Assembly (NCBI GenBank): GCA_002404095.1
Contig: DHJA01000236.1
Span: forward strand, 11,704-35,403
Length of the DNA stretch: 23,700 nt
From: Planctomycetaceae bacterium UBA4732
GTDB taxonomy: Bacteria; Planctomycetota; Planctomycetia; Gemmatales; Gemmataceae
Reading direction: 5' to 3'
Shown: positions 15,286-23,147 of the stretch, in pieces
Position numbering within the stretch: position 1 is the stretch's first letter
How the letters are laid out: every line of letters starts with the position of its first letter
The notes under the pieces: model-generated
Databases searched by the model: none
What the model was told of the DNA's origin: nothing
The model's input: the letters and a program-made list of their open reading frames with translations, nothing else
Made by a program: the position numbers and the translations under genes

Positions 15286-17589
15286 ATGACTGTGACCATC
15301 GACATGATGAAAGCCGTTTTCCTGGCGGCCCTGGATAAGACCACCAGTGCAGAGCGGACTGCTTTTCTGGACGAAGCTTGCGCCGAGGACGCCGCCCTCC
15401 GCCACAACGTCGAGGCGCTGCTGCAGGCTCACAATCAGGCCGACCCCCTCTTAGACCACCCGGCCGCCGATCACCTGGACAGGACGGTGGGCGAACAGAC
15501 CGGGCCGGACGATTCGCTCGGTTTCCTCGAGCCGCCCACCTGGCGGGACTCCCTCGGCCGCATCGGACATTACGAGGTTCTCGAAGTCCTCGGTCGTGGC
15601 GGCTTCGGCATCGTGTTCCGAGCCTTCGACGAGACGCTGCAGCGCGTGGTCGCGATCAAGGCGCTGACCGCGCAGATCGCCGCCACGTCTCCCGCCCGTA
15701 AACGATTTGTGCGCGAGGCCCGCTCGTCGGCCAAGGTTCGGCACGAGAACGTCGTCCAGGTCTACGCGGTCGAGGAGCAACCGCTGCCGTATCTGGTGAT
15801 GGAGTTCATCCCCGGAGAAACGCTCCAGCAACGGCTTGATCGGACGGGGCCTTTGGAGACGGCGGAAGTGGTGCGGATCGGCCGGCGGATCGCCGAGGGG
15901 CTGGCCGCCGCCCACGCTCAAGGACTCATTCACCGGGACGTCAAGCCGGCAAACATTCTCATCGAGGCCGGCCCCAACCAGTGCGTTAAGATCACCGACT
16001 TCGGGTTGGCCCGTGCCGCCGACGACGCCAGTTTGACCCAGTCGGGAACCATCGCCGGGACGCCGATGTATATGTCCCCCGAACAGGCGCAAGACGAAAA
16101 GCTCGACCATCGAGCCGACTTGTTCAGCCTGGGCAGTGTGCTCTACACGATGTGTTCGGGTCGGCCGCCGTTCCGGGCCAAAAGCACGCTCGCCGTCCTC
16201 AAACGGGTGGTCGAGGATACGCCGCGACCGATCCCGGAGATCATCCCCGAAGTGCCGCTGTGGCTCTGCGAGATCATCACGCGACTGCACGCCAAGAAAC
16301 CCGACGACCGCATTGCCACGGCCCGAGAGGTGGCGGACCTGCTGGGGCGTGGGCTGGCGGAGATGCAAGGCTCACCGACTCTTCCGCTGGCGCCAGTGGC
16401 GAAGGCGCCGCTGGTGACGGCAACGCCAGAAGCTGTGCCGGCGATTCGGCGGCGTTTCCGTACTCGCCGTTGGGCAACCGCCGCGGCCGTACTCCTGATG
16501 TTGGTCGGCGGCTTCGGCTTCACGGAGGCGACCGGCGTCACCAATTTCCGCGGCACGGTCGTCCGCCTGTTCTCCCCGGAAGGGACGTTGGTCGTCGAAG
16601 TCGATGACCCCGGCGTCAGCATCAAGATCGACGGGTCGGATATCGTCATCACGGGAGCGGGGGCCAAGGAAATCCGCCTGAAGCCCGGTAGTTACACGGT
16701 CGAAGCCAGCAAGGACGGCAAGGTCGTAAGTCGGGAACTGATCACCGTCACGGAAAACGGCCGGCAGGTCGTGCGGGTCAGTCAAGAGGCGCCGCATGAC
16801 GTGAAGACCGCCAAGGCTTTCCTCGACGCGGCCGCCTGGGAGCGTTCCGTGGCCGCCATGCCGGAGGCCGAGCAGGTAAAGGCTGTCATCGCTCGCTTGA
16901 AAGAACTCAACCCGGGCTACAGCGGTCAGATCAAGTGGCCTGGCCACGACGAAATCGATCTGTGGATTGTCGGACCCGAACTGCGGGACATTTCCCCCGT
17001 TCGGGCGATGCCAGGCGTGCACGTCCTTCATATCAGGGGAGCGAACGTGACCGACCTTTGGCCGCTGCGGGGGATGGGATTGACCCGTTTGGATCTGTAT
17101 TCCACGGGCGTTTCCGACCTGTCCCCGTTGCAGAACATGCAAACGCTCCGCTTGCTCGACTTGAGCGGATCGCGGAAAGTCATGGACCTGTCGCCGCTCA
17201 AAGGGATGCCCCTGGAGAGGCTCACGATCGAGGATACCCAGGTCAGTGACCTGACCCCGCTCAAGGACATGAAGCTCTACCTTTTCAATTGCGACTCGAG
17301 CCAAGTGTCGGACCTGTCGCCGCTCAAAGGGATGTCTCTTACGCATCTGATGATCCACGGCAGCCAAGTGTCGGACCTGTCGCCGCTGAAGGGAATGCCG
17401 CTTACGCAACTGAACTGCGATAACTCGCAGGTGAGCGACGCAGGATTGGCCTACCTCAAGGGCTTCACGAACTTGACGTTGCTGTACCTGAGAAAGACAA
17501 AGGTCACCGCCGCGGGTATCGACGAGCTAACGAAGGCGTTGCCCAAGTGCAAGATCGGATGGGACGGCGGCGTGATCGAGGCAAGGTGA
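15286..17589 (+). CDS. Transmembrane Ser/Thr protein kinase with extracytoplasmic leucine-rich repeats
   Basis: The protein has 767 residues from the ATG at 15286, with GAGGAG ending 5 bases upstream. After about 90 helical residues comes a full Hanks-type kinase domain (about 95-365): GRGGFG loop (103-108), VAIK lysine (K125), HRDVKPAN (catalytic D218), DFG (D238) and GTPMYMSPEQ (258-267). All catalytic residues are present, so it should be active. One transmembrane helix (about 396-413) follows a basic stretch. A PEGA-like beta domain comes next ('SPEGTLVVEVDDPGVSIKIDG', then 'KPGSYTVEASKDG'). The C-terminal 200 residues are leucine-rich repeats with recurrent 'VSDLSPLKGMPL' units. The kinase faces the cytoplasm and the LRR region faces out, a receptor-like layout. 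It probably signals with the adjacent sigma factor. Confidence 0.93.
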   Translation: MTVTIDMMKAVFLAALDKTTSAERTAFLDEACAEDAALRHNVEALLQAHNQADPLLDHPAADHLDRTVGEQTGPDDSLGFLEPPTWRDSLGRIGHYEVLEVLGRGGFGIVFRAFDETLQRVVAIKALTAQIAATSPARKRFVREARSSAKVRHENVVQVYAVEEQPLPYLVMEFIPGETLQQRLDRTGPLETAEVVRIGRRIAEGLAAAHAQGLIHRDVKPANILIEAGPNQCVKITDFGLARAADDASLTQSGTIAGTPMYMSPEQAQDEKLDHRADLFSLGSVLYTMCSGRPPFRAKSTLAVLKRVVEDTPRPIPEIIPEVPLWLCEIITRLHAKKPDDRIATAREVADLLGRGLAEMQGSPTLPLAPVAKAPLVTATPEAVPAIRRRFRTRRWATAAAVLLMLVGGFGFTEATGVTNFRGTVVRLFSPEGTLVVEVDDPGVSIKIDGSDIVITGAGAKEIRLKPGSYTVEASKDGKVVSRELITVTENGRQVVRVSQEAPHDVKTAKAFLDAAAWERSVAAMPEAEQVKAVIARLKELNPGYSGQIKWPGHDEIDLWIVGPELRDISPVRAMPGVHVLHIRGANVTDLWPLRGMGLTRLDLYSTGVSDLSPLQNMQTLRLLDLSGSRKVMDLSPLKGMPLERLTIEDTQVSDLTPLKDMKLYLFNCDSSQVSDLSPLKGMSLTHLMIHGSQVSDLSPLKGMPLTQLNCDNSQVSDAGLAYLKGFTNLTLLYLRKTKVTAAGIDELTKALPKCKIGWDGGVIEAR

Positions 17590-17685
17590 GTCTCGACTTT
17601 AACCGTAAGGCTGCCCCGTTCTGCGAGGAATCGATGCGTAAACCAAGAATTGATAGATAACGCGCCCCCTCCAAACCTAATCGCG

Positions 17686-17709
17686 GCGTCCTCTGGGACG
17701 CTTCCTTTT
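17686..17709 (+). terminator. Probable intrinsic terminator after the kinase gene
   Basis: GCGTCC (17686-17691) pairs with GGACGC (17696-17701) across the loop TCTG, followed by TTCCTTTT. It lies about 100 bases after the kinase stop. The rest of the gap 17590-17936 shows nothing else I can assign. Confidence 0.5.
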
Positions 17710-17936
17710 GCCGCACGACGAACCCTGGTAGGTTCGCAGCGCTGTGCGGATGCGTTGCAAGGAGTGAACTTCCTCCTTGTCTCGTCAAGGTCCATCTCCA
17801 GCGAAGTAATTGATCGCATCCGAAGTTCCATAGGACCGAACAGCGTTCGGCGACCCGTTTCACCCGCTGACATTGCCCGTGCGTGCCGATCATGCGCACC
17901 GGTTTGGCGGATTCCTGCGCGTTTATGAGGTGTTTG

Positions 17937-19079
17937 GTGACGACCCGAACCGCCCACGACAGCCTGACGCCAGCCCAGACCCTCCCCAAGGTGGAAGACC
18001 CTGGGCCGCTCCGCGCTACCCACACGCCGAACTTCCCCGCCCTGTTGCGGCAGATCGCCGCGTCGCTGCTCGTCACCACCTACCAGGCCGGCAGGCTCGT
18101 GATAGTCCGCGACGAGGGCGATCACCTCAATACCCACTACCGCGCGTTCCAGGCCCCAATGGGCCTGGCCCTGGCCGACGGCGGTGCGAAGCTCGCCATC
18201 GGCACCACCATTCAGGTCTGGGAGTTCCGCGACAACCGCGACGTCGCCCGCCGCCTGGAGCCCGCCGGCGCCCACGACGCCTGCTTCCTGCCCCGCTCCA
18301 GCCACGTCACCGGCAACGTCCTGATCCACGAGATGGCCTACGGCGCCGGCGGCCAGCTCTGGTTCGTCAACACCCGCTTCTCCTGTCTCGCCACGCTCGA
18401 CCCCGAGTCGAGCTTCGTGCCGCGCTGGCGGCCGCCGTTCGTCACCGAGCTGGAGCCGTCGGACCGCTGCCACCTCAACGGCCTGGCGATGGTGGACGGC
18501 AGGCCGAAGTACGTCACCGCGCTGGGCGAGACGAACGAGATGGCTGGCTGGCGGCCGAACAAGGCCAGGGGCGGCGTCCTGATGGACGTGGACTCCGGCA
18601 CGATCCTCTGCCGAGGCCTGTCGATGCCCCACTCGCCGCGCTGGTACGGCGGCCGGCTGTGGGTCTGCGAATCGGGCTCGGGGACGCTCGGCGCCGTGGA
18701 CCTGAACACCGGGCGGTACGAGGCGGTTGCCGCCGTGCCGGGGTTCACGCGCGGGCTCGACTTCGCGAGCGATCTCGCCTTCGTCGGGCTGTCGCAGGTC
18801 CGCGAGTCGGCCGTCTTCAGCGGCATCCCGATCACCGAGCGGCTCGCGCCGGAGCAGCGGACATGCGGCGTCTGCGTCGTGGACCTGCGCCGCGGCGAGA
18901 CGGTAGCACTGCTCAAGTTCGAGAGCGGCGTTCAAGAAGTCTTCGCCGTGGCGCTGCTGCCACGGCGGTTCCCCGACCTGATCAACGACGACGAGAAGTT
19001 GCTGGAGAGTTCCTTCGTGGTCCCCACCGAGTGTCTCGGTGACGTTGCGGCGACGGTCCGCGCCGCGGGATCTGTATGA
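17937..19079 (+). CDS. TIGR03032/DUF4915-type protein of unknown function
   Basis: The protein is about 380 residues if read from the GTG at 17937, which has GAGG 6 bases upstream. In-frame alternatives are the GTG at 17883 and ATGs at 17892 and 17925. Sequence typical of the family starts at 'HTPNFPALLRQIAASLLVTT' and 'YQAGRLVIVR'. Other family-like stretches are 'FRAFQAPMGLAL', 'CHLNGLAMVDG', 'ALGETNEMAGWRP', 'GLSMPHSPRWYGGRLWVCES' and 'PGFTRGLDF'. These repeated strand patterns suggest a beta-propeller fold. No signal peptide is evident, so it is probably cytoplasmic. The family is common in planctomycetes and cyanobacteria and has no established function. It stands alone, followed closely by the LEDR protein gene. 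Confidence 0.85.
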   Translation: MTTRTAHDSLTPAQTLPKVEDPGPLRATHTPNFPALLRQIAASLLVTTYQAGRLVIVRDEGDHLNTHYRAFQAPMGLALADGGAKLAIGTTIQVWEFRDNRDVARRLEPAGAHDACFLPRSSHVTGNVLIHEMAYGAGGQLWFVNTRFSCLATLDPESSFVPRWRPPFVTELEPSDRCHLNGLAMVDGRPKYVTALGETNEMAGWRPNKARGGVLMDVDSGTILCRGLSMPHSPRWYGGRLWVCESGSGTLGAVDLNTGRYEAVAAVPGFTRGLDFASDLAFVGLSQVRESAVFSGIPITERLAPEQRTCGVCVVDLRRGETVALLKFESGVQEVFAVALLPRRFPDLINDDEKLLESSFVVPTECLGDVAATVRAAGSV

Positions 19080-19099
19080 TACCCTTGACCCCTGGCTCA

Positions 19100-19124
19100 G
19101 TCCGCCCGCGGGACGGACGGTTTT
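19100..19124 (+). terminator. Weak hairpin between the TIGR03032-type gene and the LEDR gene
   Basis: GTCCG (19100-19104) can pair with CGGAC (19114-19118), with a self-complementary CCCGCGGG in the loop, followed by GG and TTTT. It lies about 20 bases after the stop at 19079. The stem is short, so the call is tentative. Confidence 0.3.
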
Positions 19125-19156
19125 CGCCGCTATTTCACCTTGTTTCCGGAGTTCCC

Positions 19157-22100
19157 ATGTTGATGCGTTCCTGGATTCGCCAGTTGTTCACGCGCCCCGC
19201 CGCCCGCACCATTCGCCAGGCGTCACGTCGGACCCACTTGGCTCTTGAGGCGCTTGAGGACCGTTGTGTTTTATCAACGATCGTCGTCAACAACCCCACC
19301 GACACGCCCATCACTGGTCAGACCGACCTGCGCCAGGCGATCGTCCAGGCGAATACGACCGGGGGGCCGAGACGATCACCTTTGACAAAACGGTGTTCAA
19401 CACGCCAAAGACGATCACCCTGAACGGCAACCAGCTCGAGCTGAGCGACACGACCGGGACGGAGACGATCACGGGCCCGGCGGCGGGCGTGACGGTCAGC
19501 GGCGGCGGGCTGAGCCGGGTGTTCCAGGTCGATGCGAGTGTCACCGCGTCAATCTCGGGACTGACGATCAGCGGCGGCAGCGCCAGCAGCGGCGGCGGCC
19601 TGTTCAACAGCGGCACGGCGACGCTGACCAACTGCACCGTCAGCGGCAACTCCGCCAACGGCGGCGTCGGCGGCGGCCTGTACATCAGGGTCGGCACGTC
19701 CACGCTGACCAACACCATCGTCGCCGGCAATACGAACTCTTCCGGGGCCAGTGACATCTTGAACTTATTTGCCGACGTCTCGGGCAGCTATAACCTGATC
19801 GGCACGGGCGGCTCCGGCGGGCTCACCAACGGGGTCAACGGCAACATCGTCTTGCCCAGTCTGACGAACCTGGGCCTGGTCCCTCTGGGCCATTACGGCG
19901 GCCCGACCCAGACGATGCCCCTGCTGCCCGGCAGCCCCGCCATCGACGCGGGCAACAACGCCCTCATTCCCACCGGCGTCACCACCGACTCGCGCGGCGA
20001 TCCGCGCCTCGTCAACGGCACCGTGGATATCCGTGCCTTCGAGTCGTGTGGGTTCACCATCGCCGTCACTTCGGGAAGCGGCCAGTCCACAGACGTATCC
20101 ACCGCCTTCTCCGCCCCGCTGGTCGTGACGGTCACCGCCAACAACCCGAGCGAACCCGTGGCGGGCGGTCTGGTCACATTCACCCCGCCGCCGAGCGGGG
20201 CGTCGGCGACCATCAGTGGAAGCCCGGCGACCATCAGCGGCACCGGCACGGCGAGTGCCACCGCCACGGCCAACCGCACCGGCGGTGGCTACACCGTCTC
20301 GGCCACGGCTAGCGGCATCACGACCCCCGCCAGCTTCAGCCTGACGAATAATAGATTGGTCCCGACCTTCGGCGCTCTCGCCTCACCGTCCATCGTCTAC
20401 GGCACTTCCACGACCACGTTGACGGGCCATCTAGGCTCCGGCGCGGCATTTCCTACGGGATCGAGCGTATCGATCACGCTCAACTCGGTCACCCAGACCG
20501 CCCAGGTGGATGGCAGCGGCAACTTCACGACCACGTTCAGCACGGCGAGTCTGGGGGTCGCGGGTGGTCCGTATACCGTTACCTACGCCTTCGCGGGGAA
20601 CCAGAGCTTCGGCGCCGCCACCGACACAAGCACGACCTTGACGGTCACCAAGGCGAACGAGACGGTCGTGGTCACGCCGTACAGCGTGACGTACGATGGC
20701 GGTGCGCACACGGCGACCTACACGATCACCGGCGTGAACGGCGAGACGGGGTCCGCTGTCGGCGTCGTCACGTTGAGTACGACGCACACGAACGCCGGCA
20801 CGTACAGCGACTCCTGGAGTTTCACAGGCGCCAACTACAACGACATCGCCAGCACGAAGATCACCGATACCATCAACATGGCCTCATCGACGGTCGTGGT
20901 GACGATCAACGGTGGTCCGTTTACCTACACGGGCTTGGCGCAGACGCCGGCCACGGTGTTGGTGACGGGAGCGGGGGGCTTGAACCTAACGCCGACGGCG
21001 AGCTACACGAACAACGTGAAGGCGGGCTTGGCTGCGGCGAGCTACACCTATGCCGGCGACGCCAACCATACAGGCGGCGCCGACAGCAAGAACTTCACCA
21101 TCAACAAGGCCGATGCGACGTTCACAGTCACGCCGTACACCGTGACGTACGACGGCACTCCGCACACGGCGACCGTCACGTCGATCACCGGCGTCAACGG
21201 CGAAACAGGATCGAAGGTCGGCACGACGACGCTGAACACGACGCACACGAACGGCGGCGTGTATAGCGACTCCTGGAGCTTCGCGGGCGCCGCCAACTAC
21301 AAAACCATCGCCAGCACGACCATCACCGACACCATCAACAAGGCCAACGCGACGGTCGTGGTGACGCCGTACACCGTGAAGTTCGACGGCAGCCCGCACA
21401 CGGCGACCATCACGTCGATCACCGGCGTGAACGGCGAGACGGGGGCCGCTGTCGGCAGTGTGACGCTGAATACGTCACACACGAACGCCGGGACGTACAG
21501 CGACTCCTGGAGCTTCACGGGCGCCGCCAACTACAACGACATCGCCAGCACGCCGATCACCGATGCCATATCGTCAAGCGTCTACCTGAGTCCAGATACC
21601 GCGGACCGAACCGCCGCCTTCATGGGCCTGTCACCGCAACAGCGGTTCATCCAGGCTCTGTATCTCGATGAGCTGGGGCGCGCTGGCAGCGTGGCGGAAC
21701 TGAACGGCTGGGTCGCCGTCCTGAATGGAGCGCCGAACGGCCCGGCTGTGGTGGAGCAGGGCATCGAGAACTCGGCGGAAGGCCGCGACAACCTGGTCAA
21801 GGGCTGGTATCGGAGCTACCTGGGCCGCACGGCAGACGGCGTCGAGGAGCAGAGCCACGTCGCGGGCCTGCTGGCCGGGTTTAGCGAGGAGACCATACTC
21901 GGCGGGATCCTCGGGAGTCCGGAGTTCTTCCTCCATGCCCAGACGCTGACCAACAGCGGCTCGCCGCCGGAGCGCTTCGTGCAGGCGCTTTACAAGTTGT
22001 TGCTCAACCGCACGGCTGACGCCGGCGAGATCACGGGCCACGTCGCCGAACTGAGGGGCGGGCAGACCGAGGCCCAGGTGGCGGAGAACTTCCTGCTGGG

Positions 22101-22260
22101 GCTGGAGTTCCGCACCGACCTGGTCGCGCTATACTACTCCACCTTGCTCCACCGCACGGCCAGCGCGGACGAGATCAACGGCTGGGCTGCCTCCGGGATG
22201 AGCGACTACACGATCCGTCTGATGTTCGAGAGTTCGCCGGAATTCTTGGCCAACGGCTGA
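19157..22260 (+). CDS. Large exported LEDR protein with beta-helix, Ig-like/MBG repeats and DUF4214; frameshifted
   Basis: Read with one correction, this is a 1034-residue protein. It starts at the ATG at 19157 (MLMRSW, with CGGAG 5 bases upstream) and carries LEDRCVLS at residues 33-40. The frame breaks after 'LRQAIVQANTTGG' and resumes in another frame at 'AETITFDKTVFN', so the two halves form one CSLREA-like beta-helix start. A beta-helix with 'LTNCTVSGNSA' units ends in 'GSPAIDAGNN' and 'DIRAFE', the choice-of-anchor Q motif. Next come two Ig-like domains (the first resembling bacterial Ig-like domain 1), three 78-residue repeats with an MBG-like domain between the first two, and DUF4214 (from about 21590). 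It is related in plan to the LEDR protein at 2180. A surface or matrix role is likely. As written, the sequence would yield only a short N-terminal peptide. Confidence 0.82.
19361..19366 (+). other. Frameshift at a G6 tract
   Basis: The codons ACC GGG GGG CCG lead to a stop within about 20 codons. One more G (G7) gives ACC GGG GGG GCC GAG ACG, i.e. TTGGAET, which joins the two halves exactly where LEDR-type beta-helix proteins read 'ANTTGGxETITFD'. The downstream frame stays open for about 960 codons, so the change is recent, a sequencing error or bypassed by slippage. Confidence 0.85.
20650..21570 (+). repeat. Three diverged coding repeats of about 230 bp
   Basis: Copies start at 20650, 21106 and 21340 (KANETVVVTPYSV, KADATFTVTPYTV, KANATVVVTPYTV). 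Each runs to a version of 'SDSWSFTGAANYNDIASTKI'. Copies two and three are directly adjacent. Between copies one and two lies a related but different MBG-like domain (about 20878-21105, 'FTYTGLAQTPATV'). Confidence 0.85.
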
Positions 22261-22284
22261 GTCGGCGACCTGGGCGAGCGGTGG

Positions 22285-22295
22285 GAGACACTACC
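22285..22295. repeat. Isolated copy of the GAGACACTACC motif
   Basis: GAGACACTACC is identical to the end motif of the long hairpin at 14482-14492. Here it lies alone between the LEDR protein stop and the toxin-antitoxin promoter. A partial form, GTGAGACACTTT, is found at 15198-15209 before the kinase gene. Confidence 0.55.
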
Positions 22296-22309
22296 CCGAA
22301 AGATGATGG

Positions 22310-22338
22310 TTGCGAATTCCGCTCTGATCTGTTAGACT
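22310..22338 (+). promoter_or_regulatory. Candidate promoter of the toxin-antitoxin pair
   Basis: TTGCGA (22310-22315) and TAGACT (22333-22338) are 17 bases apart, each matching the sigma70 consensus at four of six positions. The antitoxin ATG is 40 bases further on, with purine-rich GAGAGAAAG before it. Phd-type antitoxins usually repress their own promoter; no clear operator palindrome was identified. Confidence 0.4.
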
Positions 22339-22377
22339 GGTCGGATTCAACTGGTCCATTCTATTGAGAGAAAGTCT

Positions 22378-22623
22378 ATGACAACAGTCGGCGCCTACGA
22401 AGCGAAAACCCACCTGGCGGAACTCCTGGCTCGGGTGGCGCAGGGCGAGAGTATTCTGATTACCAAGCACGGTCAGCCGGTGGCGCAGCTGGTCCCTCCG
22501 GAGGCCGAAGACAAGCCCGACCCCCGCGGAGCGATGCGGCGAATCCGCGAATTGCGGAAAGGCGTGACCCTCGGCCCCGAACTGACCATTCGTGATCTGA
22601 TCGAAGAGGGTCGCCGATTTTAG
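22378..22623 (+). CDS. Phd/YefM-family antitoxin
   Basis: This 81-residue protein has the N-terminal Phd/YefM DNA-binding fold: 'VGAYEAKTHLAELLARVAQG', then 'ILITKHGQPVAQLVP'. The C-terminal half, charged and likely flexible ('IRELRKGVTLGPELTIRDLI'), would wrap and neutralise the toxin. The length is normal for the family. The toxin gene starts 27 bases after its stop, the usual antitoxin-first order. The N-terminal half should also bind the operon promoter. Pairing of a Phd-type antitoxin with a PIN toxin is known in VapBC systems. Confidence 0.93.
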   Translation: MTTVGAYEAKTHLAELLARVAQGESILITKHGQPVAQLVPPEAEDKPDPRGAMRRIRELRKGVTLGPELTIRDLIEEGRRF

Positions 22624-22650
22624 GGATGAGCGGCGTCGAAAAGAAGCGTT

Positions 22651-23097
22651 ATGCCAAGTAAAAAAAGAGCAAGGAAGCCCCAGAAACGGTTCGTCCTGGA
22701 CTCCTCCATAGTCATGGCCTGGGCCTTTGAGGATGAGGCCAATGCCTATGCGGAGAGCGTCGGCGACGCCATGCCGGACGCGCGGGCGTTCGTACCTTCG
22801 TTGTGGCCGGTTGAGGTTGCGAACTGCTTGCTGGTCGGGGAGCGCCGAAAGCGAACGACGGAAGTGAAGGTGCTGCAATTCCTGGCTGAAGTTCGGACTA
22901 TGACGATCGTGGTGGACGAACAGACGGCGCCTCGGGCTTGGAGAGAAACTCTCGTCCTGGCCAGAACCTATCAACTCTCGGTTTACGACGCTACCTACCT
23001 CGAACTTGCGAGTCGTCGTGGCTTGCCCCTGGCTACGCTGGACGGCAAGTTGAAGGCCGCGGCCGCGGCTGTCGGCGTTCCGCTTTTCACCCCCTAG
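22651..23097 (+). CDS. vapC: PIN-domain toxin, VapC-type ribonuclease
   Basis: This 148-residue protein is a complete PIN domain. The acidic residues expected to bind Mg2+ are all present: D17 ('FVLDSSI'), E55 ('WPVEVANCL'), D113 ('SVYDATYLELA') and D131 ('LATLDGKL'). The basic first 13 residues (MPSKKRARKPQKR) precede the first strand and are slightly longer than in many VapC proteins. VapC toxins cleave specific RNAs, often tRNA or rRNA, and stop growth when the antitoxin is lost. The target here cannot be told from sequence. It is co-directional with the Phd-type antitoxin just upstream. Confidence 0.93.
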   Translation: MPSKKRARKPQKRFVLDSSIVMAWAFEDEANAYAESVGDAMPDARAFVPSLWPVEVANCLLVGERRKRTTEVKVLQFLAEVRTMTIVVDEQTAPRAWRETLVLARTYQLSVYDATYLELASRRGLPLATLDGKLKAAAAAVGVPLFTP

Positions 23098-23123
23098 CCG
23101 ATGCTTCATTCTCTCCTTCCGCC

Positions 23124-23147
23124 GGCCTGTGAAACGGCTTCACGGCC
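23124..23147 (+). terminator. Possible terminator of the toxin-antitoxin operon
   Basis: GGCCTGTGAA (23124-23133) pairs with TTCACGGCC (23139-23147) with one bulged T, about 27 bases after the toxin stop. The following TTCCCGTTCG is not a clear T-run, so it is only a moderate candidate. Confidence 0.4.

Noticed and set aside
17883..17936. Longer N-terminus of the TIGR03032-type protein
   Set aside because: The extra residues (MPIMRTGLADSCAFMRCL) have no ribosome binding site and no family similarity. The GTG at 17937 has GAGG at good spacing, though the choice is not certain.
19264..22260. Separate gene beginning at the ATG at 19264
   Set aside because: Its first 35 residues (MCFINDRRQQPHRHAHHWSD onward) are the out-of-frame reading of the LEDR protein's own N-terminal region. 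The correct start is at 19157 in the other frame.
22291..23109. 272-codon minus-strand frame opposite the toxin-antitoxin pair
   Set aside because: It covers two clearly coding genes on the plus strand and has no recognisable domain.
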